DNA of 64,000 nt from Cymodocea nodosa (Eukaryota; Streptophyta; Magnoliopsida; Alismatales; Cymodoceaceae): contig CM072339.1 in NCBI GenBank assembly GCA_036874045.1, positions 1,061,501 through 1,125,500 on the forward strand, in the 5' to 3' direction. How positions within the stretch are numbered: position 1 is the stretch's first letter; every line of letters begins with the position of its first letter. The translations under genes and the position numbers were made by a program. Shown here piece after piece: positions 50,601-62,655 of the stretch. Below the pieces are notes generated by a model, which did not search any database, was not told where the DNA came from, and saw only the letters and a program-made list of their open reading frames with translations.

Positions 50601-53600
50601 CCTGGGTGCCACTTAGGCACTAAGGCGTGTTAGGGCCATGCCTTAGTTAAATGGATCCTTTGTCAGATTTGTTATATTACATATATGCTTTTTAAGGTTT
50701 TTTTGTATTTTTTCTTGCAAAAAACATGAGCATACACACACACATATGATGAAACACTACTGAAATATACTAATTATTGAAATAAATACTTATATATATT
50801 ATTGAAATATACATATTGGTTTTATTTCACTTCATATTATATGTTATCTTGGGTTATTTATGTATTTGAATGTTATTTAGGAAATAATAGAGGTAAATGT
50901 ATATATAATTATTGTTAAATACGAGTAAGTATATATATATATAATGTATAATTAAGAAATTAAAACAATTAATAAATTATCACTTAGGTGCGTGGATGCC
51001 CTAGGCACCTTGGCTTAGCACTCAAGTGACTTTGTGCCTTGATAACTTTGCAATAAACCACAACCAAATTTAGCCAATTGACTGGCACATCTTGCTATTC
51101 CAAATGATGAACTTGGTCTTCTTGTTTATAATAGCTGTTATCTCTTTTGAGATATGCATTTATTTAATAATGATTAACGACAAAGTGCACTATTTTCTGT
51201 TTAATAGATCAGGAGATTCAACAGCACGAATTTGGTGCCTTCCACATGGGCCAAGTACCTCTAATACACAGACAGGAGTCTCTAATGCATACGTCCTAAA
51301 GCATTTCAAGGGAAAAACAAATGAAAAGTGCAAAGATGTCACTACACTAGATTGGAAAGTGAGTTGTCATGGTATTTTATTTGAATAGTCACCACCTTGG
51401 TTCTTTGTCATTTTCTGTTTGTTCCCTTTTTATTGTGATTTGATTCCTTTTATTTGTTTGAATTCTGTGGTATGTTTCCTTTTTCACGTCTTAATAACAT
51501 ATAAAAAAATATATCTTGTCGTGAGTGCAGGGGGATGGAACACTGCTTGCATCAGGCTCCTATGATGGGAATGCAAGAATCTGGGGGAGAGACGGTGAAT
51601 TTCCCATTTTCAATACTTGGTTACTCTTTGTTGCTGTAATAATCAATGCTTCAAAAAATAGAATTAAATGGTGTTTAAATGCCATTTAAATGGTTTTATA
51701 CAAAAACCGTTTCATTTTGGTAAAAAATGATAATTTTTTTTTTGAAAAAGGGCGTTTTTATTAAAAAAAAGGGTATAAACAATATTTCTATTAACAAAGT
51801 GTTAAAAACGGTTATACGGATGAGATGGTTAAATAGTATATGACCTAGTTTTTCCAATTAAATTCAAAATTAAGATATTGAAAGGAAAGAGATTTGAAAG
51901 ATAGACTCATTGATTGCCAAAGAGGATGATATGCAGATGAATGGATGATGGAAACATATGCAAATGATGATAAGGTTTTTGTTGGATTTGGATTTGCGTT
52001 GGTTGGAGGGGTTTCTGGAGCCATGGAGGCATTGGGACCTTGATGTAGCAATTGATCTAAAGCCTTAACTTCTAAAGTACTAAAATTGCCTCATGTTGAT
52101 GAAGAGCCTTTTCCATCAGATGAGGACACCATGGACGAAGAAAATACTTATGAGGAGTTAGATGAAGACTGTGACTGATTTTTGATCTAGTTGACTTTAG
52201 ATTTTATTTGCTTGATGATTGTGGACTTGTTAGTTTAGTATGTATCCTTGATGGTTGTGGACTTCTTGGTTTAGTATGTGTCATTGTTGGTTGTGAACTT
52301 GCTAGTTTAATATTTACCTTGATGATGTTGGACATGTTACTTTAAAATATAATCTTCATGGTAGTGATTTTATGATTGTTGTTACAAATGTTGATTATTT
52401 GGTAGTTGTTGCTAAAGAAATTACTTATGACTTCAAAATAGTCATGCATTGTTATACTAATCAAGTATTTTTCTTAATTGCATTGCATGTTATTTAATTA
52501 CAATTTACTAAATTATCACATATAAATTTTGTAATTATATTTATTTTTATTAATTTTATATTATCAACCCGTTTTTTCAAAAAATTCCCATTTAAATGCT
52601 CATTTTTAATTTTTTTTTCCCCCCTCAATCCATATAATATCTGTTTTCTGGTTTTCAAAACATTGGTAATAATAATTTTCATACTGATGCTGCCCTTACT
52701 CTATTCTTGCAGAAAATTGTACATAGTATATATATATCCATTTCTACCATAACACCCAGTCAGCAGTTCCTACCATGTCAATACAACACATGAAAAGAGC
52801 ACAATGATATTTTTTTAAAATCGAAATCTAGTAGGGTTGAGACTTGAGAGAGTTCAAAGTACTTCATGTGGAGTTTGACAAATTCAAGGCATTTAAGGTT
52901 GTTAGCAAACGATATTGTGTCATCCCAAGAGTGCAGGAATAGTTTCAAGTGCCTTTTCCGTGCAGAGGTTTATGAATGCATGATGTTGAAATATTTTGAA
53001 ATGCTTAGTCCCCACAGAGCTTGACATTTGATTTTTGTTGGTCGGATGGTTAAGGATGTTACTTTGAGACTGCTGGATATTTCAAAGTGTGCTTTACATA
53101 CAGCCTGACAAACTTGAGACATTACTATTGTAACCAAAAAGTTTGGGCCCTTTGAAATGATTGCCCAAGAGTTTTGAGATAGTTTGAAGAGTCTATTCCA
53201 TGAAAACATGCTGAAGTTGCAACAATTAACAGTTGTCAATAAATGGTTTTATAGTGAACTATTGCATCGTAGCCAGCTTCTGAAATCTTTTGTGGATGCC
53301 ATGTTTTGTTGATAATTTGCTCCTATCTCAATTCCTTCCAGTTGGTTTAGCAACAAGGGAACCTACTTCTTTCAACTGAAAAAGTTTCTGCTCCAGTGGA
53401 TGTGATATCACACTAGTGTGTCAAATAAGTAATGTTAGAAGTTTATAGGTGGAGCTGGGTACTTACATGGTAATTGAGGTTTTCCAGAGCTTATTGTAGT
53501 TATTGGCAAGCATGCTATTAAAATGGAGGTTCTGGATTATATTGTGTACAAGTGTACATGATTGCTTCCATACTATATAATTTGTTTTCAATCACAGTTT

Positions 53601-56600
53601 GTCATTAGTCATTTATGTTTAATTGTATCAAGCATCTATCTTTAGCCATCCTATTCCTTTGGTCCTTGACATTTGGCTTGAATTATTGTGTAACTAGGGG
53701 AACTAAAGAACACACTAAGCAAACATAAAGGGCCAATTTTCTCTTTGAAGTGGAATAAGAAGGGAGATTATCTTCTAAGTGGAAGTGTTGATAAGACAGC
53801 AATTGTTTGGGATACACAAACTGGGGAATGTAAACAACAGTTCGAGTTCCATTCAGGTAGTTCATCATTGCTTGAGTTGCAATATGCAGGCTCGTGTTTA
53901 GTGTTAATCTGATGTGAAACATTGTTGGCATCCGCTGGCTCTTTATGCAGCTCCTACACTTGATGTTGATTGGCGAAATGATGTTTCATTTGCTACATGT
54001 TCAACCGATCATATGATTTATGTTTGCAAGATTGGAGAGCACCGTCCTATTAAGGCTTTGTCAGGGCATCAGGTTTTTTATTTTTAAATGTATTTTCGTT
54101 AAATGTTATGTTTGATACCTTTTCTTATAATTGCAATAATTTACATGACAGTTATTTTCCATGCTTCTTCATTCATCATCGTTATCTTACGTAGTGTGGA
54201 AAATGTGGTGGTAGTTTCTTTGGCAAAAAAAATACACTGTACATCCAAATTTTTGGTATCATATCTTGAGGGTAAGCCAACTATGTTAGCAATTGCATCA
54301 TCAGCTCTTGGTAGTAACGTTGTGATATATTTTTTTTCATTTTCAAGTTTTTTTTCCAATAATATCCTTCTTAGGCCGCACAAAATGATTGTAGTGCAAA
54401 ACCCATGATTGTAAAAATAGATCTCAGCTTTTCTAGATGTTTATGGCTTGTATTGGTGGGGAAATTTTTTAGTCAAAAATCAAAATCAACCTATCTTCAG
54501 GATGTTCAAAAGCAGTTCTTTGGAATTTCTAATACCCGGGAAGGCCTATGAATTTCAATCTTTTTTGGTCAGAAAAGGTGTGATGACTCATGACTCCAAT
54601 TTTAGAGAATTAACCAAGGTATTGATAAGATGTTGTAGTGAAAACTGATAACAAAAGAGATGAAATTAACTACAACAGAACAAAAGCACATGCGTCATGC
54701 CACACATCAGACTACTAGATTTGTGACACATCCAACACTGATGTTTCATGCTCGTGAAAAATGGGATCATGCAAGCTGTCCATATGCTCTGGCAAACGGC
54801 ATGAATGACCATTACAGCTTGTTTCTCTACCTACTCCATGCATGTAATGCTGTACGTAATAAGGCCCCAGAGTTCCTCCAAATTGAAGAACTTTTCACTG
54901 AGAGACCCTCTATTACTTATCAGCAGCTTGTCACAGATTCTTCCAGTGGTTGTAGAAAGGGGCAAATCTAGTTCACGAGTCTCCTACTAATCTAGACACA
55001 ATTCAATTATATGTAATCTTATCTTCATAGATGGAGAGATTGCTTTGTAACCTCTAGGTGACAAATACAATAACAATTGTGCAAAAATTCACTCAGTCTT
55101 CTGACAGTTTTACAGTTGGGGAAAAACTATGGTACAGATCTTTATTCTCCTTGTGTGGGTAGGAGTCTCATCTTATTGAAAATCCAGGATCCCTTTTTGT
55201 CTTCATCTTATTCATCGCCAATCTTCTGTTGTATAACAACCACATGAAACAACAAACATTGAGTGGGCTTTAATTTCCCAGATGCTGGAGTCTTTAACAG
55301 ACAGATTTATTTAAAACTAGCTGAAAGCATGGGGAAGGACTGACTTGAACGATCACCAACCCAATGATCTGAAGTATGAAGATTTCCTGAATTTCTTTCT
55401 AAAAGACAGGAGAACTTTCCAAAAGATGGAACTGTACAAAGTTGGATGTTCAGATGTTTCCATTTTGATTAGAGAACCATCCCCACAAGCAGTATTCACC
55501 CTCCAACTCTTTGATGCCCAATCCACCAAAAGCTAGCAAACAACAAACCTACAATTGTTAATATTGCCTATTTGCCTGTAAACAAATCACCTTGACCGGA
55601 TCCATTTTGTTTCAGACTTGATTTCTGCTTGCTGCAATAATGTTTATTTATTTTGATTCCTCCATCTTGTTGTACCGTCCAGGTTTGACAATCTTTCTGC
55701 CGTAATTTTTAGGACAACATGCATGTTTGAATATTGAATTTTAACTTTGATTGCACATCAGTCTGTAAATTTTTTTTACTCCAACCAATGTTATTCTCTT
55801 ACTAGGTATATTGTCTCACTGGTATTTTATCAAAATCAGAAAGTGTCACAATTTTGTTGATTCTTATTGATATGAAACCAGAAGAAAATAGATTCATGTT
55901 TGCTGACCTCACATTACTGGCATTAAAGGTTGTTGCAGGAAGTGTTATGATCTAGATCTAGTTGACGTCAAGTTAATTGTCCTAAAACATAATATGACTG
56001 TGATATGTTACCAGATATGGCAAAGACAAAAATTCAGTGCTTGAAATAGTTCACATATGAAGAGGTGGTGACGGAAAGAAACATAATTAACAGACACTTG
56101 ATTGAAATTTGTGGGATTTCTTTATAATTTTTCAATTTTTGGTTATAGGATTCTGCTATCAGAATTTATTGTATTTTTTCAAGCTTTTCAAAAACGAAAA
56201 AAGACGTCATACTAAAAGCATTCTATTTGGTATTACCTAACAGAATTTATTGATTTTACCAAGGTTTTCTGATTGTGATCTTAGGGTGAAGTTAATGCTA
56301 TCAAATGGGATCCAACAGGCTCATTGTTAGCTTCTTGTTCTGATGATCATACCGCAAAGGTAATTACTCTTTCAATTTGCAATAATTGTAGCAATAAGAA
56401 GCTCTTTTTAGAATCAGCAGATTTGATATGGGCTACATTCATGTTTATATATTATTTAGTTTATTGTGAACAGAGTTTCCTTTGGTTTGTCAAATATAGT
56501 GTAGAGTAACTTTTTTACTTTTCCTGGGGTCTTGGAATCAATTTAAATAGCATAAGTGAAAATGCTGGACAATCTGATATTTTCTTAAATAACATGGTGG

Positions 56601-58797
56601 TCTTTATTTTAACTCTTGAGATGTGCCAGTGTCATTCTGGCTTAGTGACTTGTTTTATTGTTGCATTGAAATGTTAAAGTGATCTGTATTTTGACTAGTT
56701 GTTTAAATTGAGCAGATCTGGAGCCTAAAGCACGATAAATTATTATTGCATGATCTGAGTGATCATGAGAAGGTTATGAGTGCCTTTGCTAAAAAAATGT
56801 TGCAACCACCATTTTTTATATGCACTTCCTGAGATTAAATTGCCTATGTGTAGGAGATATATACCATTAGATGGAGTCCAACTGGCCCACGTACATGCAA
56901 CCCTAATCAGCAACTAGTGCTTGCAAGGTAAGGTCATTCTCTCTTCATAATTCATATCTTTGCAAAAATATTGCTTTTAGTGTGTATCCTTTTCCACATT
57001 GACGAATATCTAGAGCAATATTGTAACACATGAACTTTGAAAGTACATGTGTACAATATTGACGTTTTTTTGAAAAGAACAATATATATGTTGTTGCAAT
57101 ATGGCAGTTTGTGTAATATCGATGTGTTTAGAACAGAAAGATTGATGAGAAAATTCTTCAGTGTTGAAATACTTGTAGATAAATAATTCAGTAGATATTT
57201 AAATTAATTTAAAGCAAATGATTGTGGTAGGATGGTCTGGTGTGTTGGTAGTTGATACTTGTAGTGGGTTGCTTGTTGAAAAAAGAGTAGAAAAGAGAAC
57301 CTCGCTTGGTGGTGATGAGGGAAGAAGAAAAGAATGATGAAACAAGAAGAAATGGAAGAAGAACATGAACTTTGGCTGCAAGTCATCTCTGCCGCCTCAG
57401 TAGTGTCAACTCTCCAGCAGCCATCATCATTGCTTCCCACTTTTCTTCTAATTTATCATGATTAGAGCACTGACGTTGAGATGGACACTGATGGGTGGGT
57501 CTTTTTTTCCTCGAAAAAGGGTCCAACCATCTGAATCTGTGGTTGAACTACTAGGTCCAATAGTTTACTCCAGCTGTACCATTCCAACTTGTGGTTGGAC
57601 TGGATATCCTACTGTTTAGACTACCGACAGGCCAGCCCAGTCATGATAACACTGGGCATCTTCCTCGTTCATTGGACTAGCATTTTAATTACAGGCCCTC
57701 ATCATTGTTCTGTCACTTGCATTACCTGGACCATATAAAATTGAGTCCCTTACCACCTAGAGATAAACAAGATATAAAATAGTGAATTATAAATAAAATC
57801 TACACAACAATTTTTATCTTCTCTTTTTCTATCTGGATAAACAAATAAAAACAACGAAGATTGAAATGCATGAAATTTGCTTTGATTCTTTTGTTTTGAA
57901 AAAGTTAGTTATGATTGCCTTAGGGAAACACAGTGATATACGTTGTATACAAGGTTCTACGGTCTTAATGGTTATACCTGTAACTCCTATTCTTTGTGGT
58001 GGCCTGTTTTGTTATTGCTGCTGGGAGATGAATAAAGGACAACTCTATATTTTCACCATTTTTTTGTTAGAATTTTGCATTCACTGCTTTCCACGACTGA
58101 ACATGGGTAAATGCATAATCAAAATAATGTATTAGTGCAGCCAGGATTTGGCTCTTTTCTTTGTTGGATGCATGCTCTTTGTTTTTGTCTACCTTTATTT
58201 TTATTTTTATTTTTTGTCAGCTGTTCTCGTCTACCTTCTTATTAATAAATGTGTCAGTTTTTGTAGTTGTTGACAACGTATCTATTCTATTTTATCACCA
58301 TTTTCATTCTCTGAATATTGAATCTAGAGCTTGTGTTGAGGTATTAGTAACAATTTTTTCTTGTTATTATTGGTTTTAACTATAGTATTGGACTTTTGTT
58401 TCCTTGTCAGCGCGTCATTTGACTCCACAATAAAATTGTGGAATGCAGAGGTAGGAAAGCTCTTACACACTTTGCATGGCCACAGGTACTTTCTGCTACC
58501 AGTATCCTTAGGGAGTCTCTTCAAATGATGAATTTTTGCATAAGGTAAATATTTTTTTTGTGTTTCTTTTACAGGCATCCCGTGTACTCCGTTGCGTTCA
58601 GCCCAAATGGGGAATATCTAGCCAGTGGATCTTTGGACCAAAGCTTGCACATTTGGTCCATAAAACAGGGAAAGCTTGTGAAGACATATAATGGTGGTGG
58701 TGGTGGCATATTTGAAGTATCTTGGAATAGAGAAGGTGACAAGGTAGCTGCGTGTTTCTCGAATGCAACTGTTTGCGTTATTGATTTTAGAATGTAG
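44627..58797 (+). CDS. HOS15: HOS15/TBL1-like LisH and WD40 repeat protein
   Basis: Fourteen exons join in phase: 44627..44711, 46741..46877, 47012..47375, 49513..49607, 49696..49742, 51208..51358, 51531..51594, 53698..53856, 53951..54072, 56285..56359, 56716..56772, 56854..56927, 58411..58485 and 58575..58797. They encode 575 residues. The LisH domain is [18 protein letters not shown], followed by [13 protein letters not shown] and [13 protein letters not shown]. Next is a Lys/Glu/Asp-rich coiled region ([17 protein letters not shown]). WD40 repeats begin about residue 219 ([15 protein letters not shown]) and end VCVIDFRM. Arabidopsis HOS15 bridges histone deacetylases such as HDA9/HD2C to chromatin and also acts as a CUL4-DDB1 substrate receptor in cold and immune signalling. 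It is slightly shorter than Arabidopsis HOS15 (about 613) because the charged region is shorter. The Met eight codons in is an alternative start. The gene is stretched to 14 kb by repeats in introns 1, 3, 7 and 9. Confidence 0.93.
45985..46345 (-). mobile_element. RTE-type LINE 3' fragment in HOS15 intron 1
   Basis: The minus strand matches the 3' part of the LINE remnant at 12118-13400. Shared blocks include the ATTACATAAATTTAAAT region, CACTTCTTTTAATT, the AAGTTAATTTTCTCTTATCTTCAATTG stretch (split here by small changes) and AATACTAACTTTTT at its far end. It is antisense to the host gene. Confidence 0.65.
48090..49120 (+). repeat. Repeat copy A in HOS15 intron 3 (decayed transposase-like sequence)
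   Basis: About 1 kb resembling the segment at 51640-52660 in the same orientation. The plus strand reads [18 protein letters not shown], then SNRLK, a one-base shift, then [18 protein letters not shown] and [12 protein letters not shown]-stop at about 48626. The acidic C-terminus suggests a hAT-like or other transposase tail, but I could not name the family. An AT-rich non-coding tail follows, ending in an (A/T)-rich stretch with TTATTTTTATTAATTTTATA. Confidence 0.6.
51640..52660 (+). repeat. Repeat copy B in HOS15 intron 7
   Basis: The second copy of the element in intron 3. Shared blocks include TTAAATGG near the left end, GAGATGGTTAAA, GGAAACATATGCAAATGATG, AGCCTTAACT, the YEELDEDCD-stop end at about 52179, TTTGATCTAGTTG and the AT-rich tail to TTATATTATCAACC. 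By eye the copies are clearly related but differ at many positions. The same one-base frame shift (TCTAAAGCCTTAACT) occurs in both. Confidence 0.65.
54955..55066 (-). mobile_element. Au-like SINE, 3' part, in HOS15 intron 9
   Basis: On the minus strand: CACCTAGAGGTTACAAAGC, TCTCCATCTATGAAGATAAG, ATTACATATAATTG and the end GGAGACTCGTGAACTAG before TTTGCCCCTTT. This order matches the Au SINE 3' half (GTTACAAAGCAACC, GGTAAGGTTGCGTACA, GGAGCCTCGTGCACTGG, GCCCTTT) as I remember it. The tRNA-like head is not visible. Confidence 0.6.
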
Positions 58798-60921
58798 AAC
58801 ATGGGGCTTGCATACTAGGAAAAACAGGTGACACTGAAAAATAGTGTTAATGACATTCATCTCAAATCTACCATTAATTAGGAATAGCTTGTAATTTTTA
58901 TTAAAATTTGAATCTGTTAAATGTAAAAACTACCATTATAAAAAAGAAAAGAAAAACATTCCCTTGAAATATGAAGGCCGTCTGGAAAGCGGCTAGCTGC
59001 ATTTTTAGCCTTGTGCTTGCTTTGTGGATCTGTGGCTTCCTTCTACAGTTATACCATTTGTCCCACCTCTATCTTCGTTAGGTTAGAAGTGGGCCAAATC
59101 TTCAAGATCCTTGTCAGACTTGTGAAGGCATGCACACAATACTTTTGTATTTTTGTGGATTAGCATCATTTTGTGCATGTTAGATGTTCACTGCAACCAT
59201 GCTTTTATTTGGGACCAGTGCTACCTGATTATCACAGGGGAAGTTGGAAAACATCTTGATTGGACATCGTTACCATAGTACCGTGCTCATTCAAAATCAC
59301 TAGTTTGCAACCCCAATCCGGAATAAGTTTGTTAAATTTTGATTGCCTGTCTGCCTCTATACTCGTGATCAAATGTATTTTGAAATTTTGGAAGTAAGGC
59401 GGGAAAGGTAAAAGAAAAAGGAGAAAATTAAGTGTCAATTTTATTTTTTCTGTAATTGGTTAGTTTCATTTTATACGTACTTGGGAATTCAATTTTTTTT
59501 TTTTTTTTGGATTTTCGGTCTTTGGTAGACGGTTTCTATTTTGCAAGTTTTAATAAAACATGAAGGTGGCCTTCCCTATATCATCTGTTCAAGCGAAACA
59601 GATTTAGGTTGGTTGTAATTTTATGTTTAATGAAATTATATTATATTTTTGAATAGATTATAATATTTGATAATAGATAAATACAATGAATTAAATTATT
59701 TAGATAATAAATTTCATTATTTAACAATTTGTTTGGCTATTTGAATGATGTTTTAAAAAAAAATGAAATTATTTTAATTAAAATTCAACGATTTTAATAG
59801 TTTGCTTGACCGCATACTCTGGCATCGCCCTATCTTTCTTATTCTCATCTATTGTTTTAGAGAACTAATTTCCTTAAGACTGGCCAACATTTTCTAAGAA
59901 AATTGCGTAAATGAAAGGTGGTAGTTGCTGATAGATAATAAGTAGCGGGTACTTTGGTAATTAAAATGTGTGGATGATTTCTCAGTCTTCATTTTGCATT
60001 TTGTGTAAGATTTTACGTGATGCAAAAGGATAGCTACTGTCCTACAAGCTGATTTTTTCCCTCCCTCTCTGTTACATGTTTTACGTACAAATAATTATAC
60101 ATATGGGGCATATTTTCTCTTGCCACGACTAGAACATTTTTTATTAGTTGATTTGTTCGTCAGATCTCTTTACATACATAGGGATTTGTGTTACAAGTAA
60201 GGATTAAAAAATCATGTGCGCAAGGACGCATCAGGAATCATATCATGTTCTGCACAATGTGTACGTACGTTCACTAGTCTAAATTCCTTCTTCCTTCATC
60301 TCCCTCTTTCTTCCCAACACACCTCACTGGTAATGGGATTCCTCTACACTTTCCTAATCGTCTCATGGGTGGTTAACAAGAGCTCTTTCGCTACTTCCAC
60401 TTTTTGTTACGTGGGATTTGCATCTTACCAGGTCGGCAAGGAGTGAAAATCTCATTTAAATGTCTGATGCAACAGGTTTAGATGCATGGCCAAATATGTA
60501 GAGCATTTTCACATTTACATGTAATAATCGTAGAAACGTCCAAGGCAATTTTTTAATGCCGAGTCAATACCGTTGACAATTGTAAGTATTATAAGAATCT
60601 GTGTTGTGTTTCGATTAAATTATTACGATTGATTGATGCATAAGACAAATTTCAAAATAATCAAAGAAGTATGGATGAATAGGGGTCCGAGAGAGAACCA
60701 TGACGTAATGGTGTTATGTCTAATTAAACAATTTAACTATTATATTCAATCAAGTCAAAAAAAAACGATGATAACAAATCGAGTTGAAGCATACCGGACA
60801 AAACAAACAAAAATGACTTAAATCGAATAAAAAGAATGCCGGACGATGTTTCCAATGAATATTTATTTGGAAATGACAAAACAGCAACAAACTGTGCTGT
60901 GATAATCATAAAAGGGCAGCC
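58798..60921. other. HOS15 3' flank and intergenic DNA
   Basis: The first several hundred bases should be the HOS15 3' untranslated region. The rest is AT-rich and contains no frame resembling a known protein. Confidence 0.5.
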
Positions 60922-61215
60922 CTAATTATCAATCCTTGTTCCATTCCCGATGGGTACGGCCGAATCCGGCACGACGATCTGAGCCCATCGATCCGTCGGT
61001 TTCGGATCGAACGGTCCACGTTCCGAGACCACCGCAAAGGGCCCCTCCCCTTCCACGTTGCGATCTGCTTCGTCGCCCCCCTTTTCAATTTTAATCGAGA
61101 GATGCTTGGCGTACGAGGGAGAGGAGAAAAGATTAGAAAAACGCAAAAGCCGGAGGGGAAAAGCAAACACTCACCCGCTCACTCATCTGCCACGCCATTG
61201 TGGGGGCGCTCCTTT
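60922..61215 (-). CDS. Possible small two-exon gene, product unknown
   Basis: The GC-rich minus-strand sequence holds ATG near 61195 (MAWQMSER), then a strong donor (CGG/GTGAGT), a 78-base pyrimidine-rich gap and a possible acceptor (GCCAAG). It is then in frame with HLSIKIEKGGDEADRNVEGE, GPFAVVSERGPFDPKPTDRW and AQIVVPDSAVPIGNGTRIDN-stop. The joined frame would be about 67 residues. The second exon is not low-complexity and looks protein-like (balanced composition, Pro/Asp/Gly-rich loops), but I do not recognise the family. Without splicing, the frame could also open at a GTG at 61170. The GC-rich flank at 61215-61440 would be its promoter and leader. Confidence is low because nothing identifies the product. 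Confidence 0.35.
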
Positions 61216-62655
61216 GCCTTTACCGCCCGAGACGGCTTGTTCCTCCTGCGCGCACGCCCGAACAAAAGCACAATCTCTGACGGAGATTTGGCACGGGAGG
61301 AGGAAAACGACGCCTGAACGGTAGTATGCTTACCTAACAGGTCGATCTGGTTGGTGTCTAGGCGGATACAGAAACCCCCCCTCTCCTTACCACCAGCTTA
61401 GAAGCAGCTCCGTGCTTGCGTTAGAGAGTGGAAGCGGGGAAGCAGGTAAAGGATCTGGAGAGGAGGAAGAGGAAGGACCGAAGGAGGAGGAAGTGGAATT
61501 TTTTCGTGGGCAACAGCGGAAAGAGAGAGAGAGAGAGAGAGAGAGAGGGAAATGCCTTGCACAAGTCGTGTAAAAGCGAGGAAAGGGAACGCTAAAGCAG
61601 ATTCCCCTGCAATGTTCCTGAATTTTGCACCAATTATTTTTTAATGTAGTTATTTCTTTCCTACTTAAATATATTAATTTAAAATCTAACTTAAAATTAC
61701 GTTTAAATCGTAAAATGCTAATATTATAAATTTTAATTTAATCTATCAAAATAATAAGATAAGTGCTTGTAATATTTTTAGGTGTAAGTGACTAAAGAAC
61801 ATTGAAATCACAGTAAAACAGTGTGGGATTGTGGTGTAATATTTTGTAATTATTTGATATGTTGTGTTTTTGATAAAATTAATATGATACATGTATATTT
61901 TAAAATTACAAACAAGTTAGACGAAGAAAATTATTGTTTATGATTAATTAAAAATCATGACACGTGTCATTTTTATTAATATTTGAATTTTGACAAAAGT
62001 AAAAATCAGTATCCTTGTTGCCTTTACATTTTTGTACAGAATGCAATGATTGCTTTATTTACCCGGAGGAAACGCATTTTTTAGGAAGAAACTTTGGTTT
62101 AAATTTAAATGAAAATATCATTTTTTTTCTAAAACTGAGTTTTCGTTTTCGTTTTCATTTTTATTACCGAAATCAAATATTTCGTAATTCTTTTCGCATC
62201 CTTTATTTTGTTCTCATAAATGATGGTTAAACAGTTTTTGACCGGTAGATAAATCGTCAAACCATGATATTAATAAATCTTTTCAAGATTTCTAAGGGAT
62301 GCTTTGTTTAAATAATAATTACATATATTAAATACTAATGTAAACCATGACTGACATCCTTTCTTTCTTTCTTTTTTGTTTAAGGTAAACCAATACTGAA
62401 ATCTTCAAGCGGAAGAGAATCCAGATCTTGCCGCCACAGGAAGCTTCCTCTTCTTCTTCTCCACCGTCCTCCCGTCCTAGTCCCAAGTCTGCAAGTACTC
62501 TACTAGCGTTCTGCAACTCTGTCGTCACTTCCAAACATGAGCAGAAAAACCAAAGGAAAGATGGTGAACCCACAGCAACAAAGATGGCAGATATGATACC
62601 AACGCCAATCATGACCCAAATCAGCTGTACCCACATGCACACGAATACCATCAAC
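61216..62655. other. Intergenic and formin leader region
   Basis: Positions 61216-61550 are GC-rich and include an (AG)n run at 61522-61547. AT-rich DNA follows to about 62400. The formin leader starts somewhere before 62428. An upstream frame opens at ATG 62537, runs 19 codons and stops at 62594-62596, overlapping the in-frame ATG at 62584. Confidence 0.5.
61522..61547. repeat. (AG)n microsatellite
   Basis: A perfect AG run of about 26 bases at the edge of the GC-rich island, a location comparable to the (AG)n run upstream of SHR. Confidence 0.95.

Noticed and set aside
55345-55536. Possible L1 tail in HOS15 intron 9 (minus strand [16 protein letters not shown])
   Set aside because: GGLGIK-like words are common in L1 C-termini, but the match is short and the flanks show nothing further.
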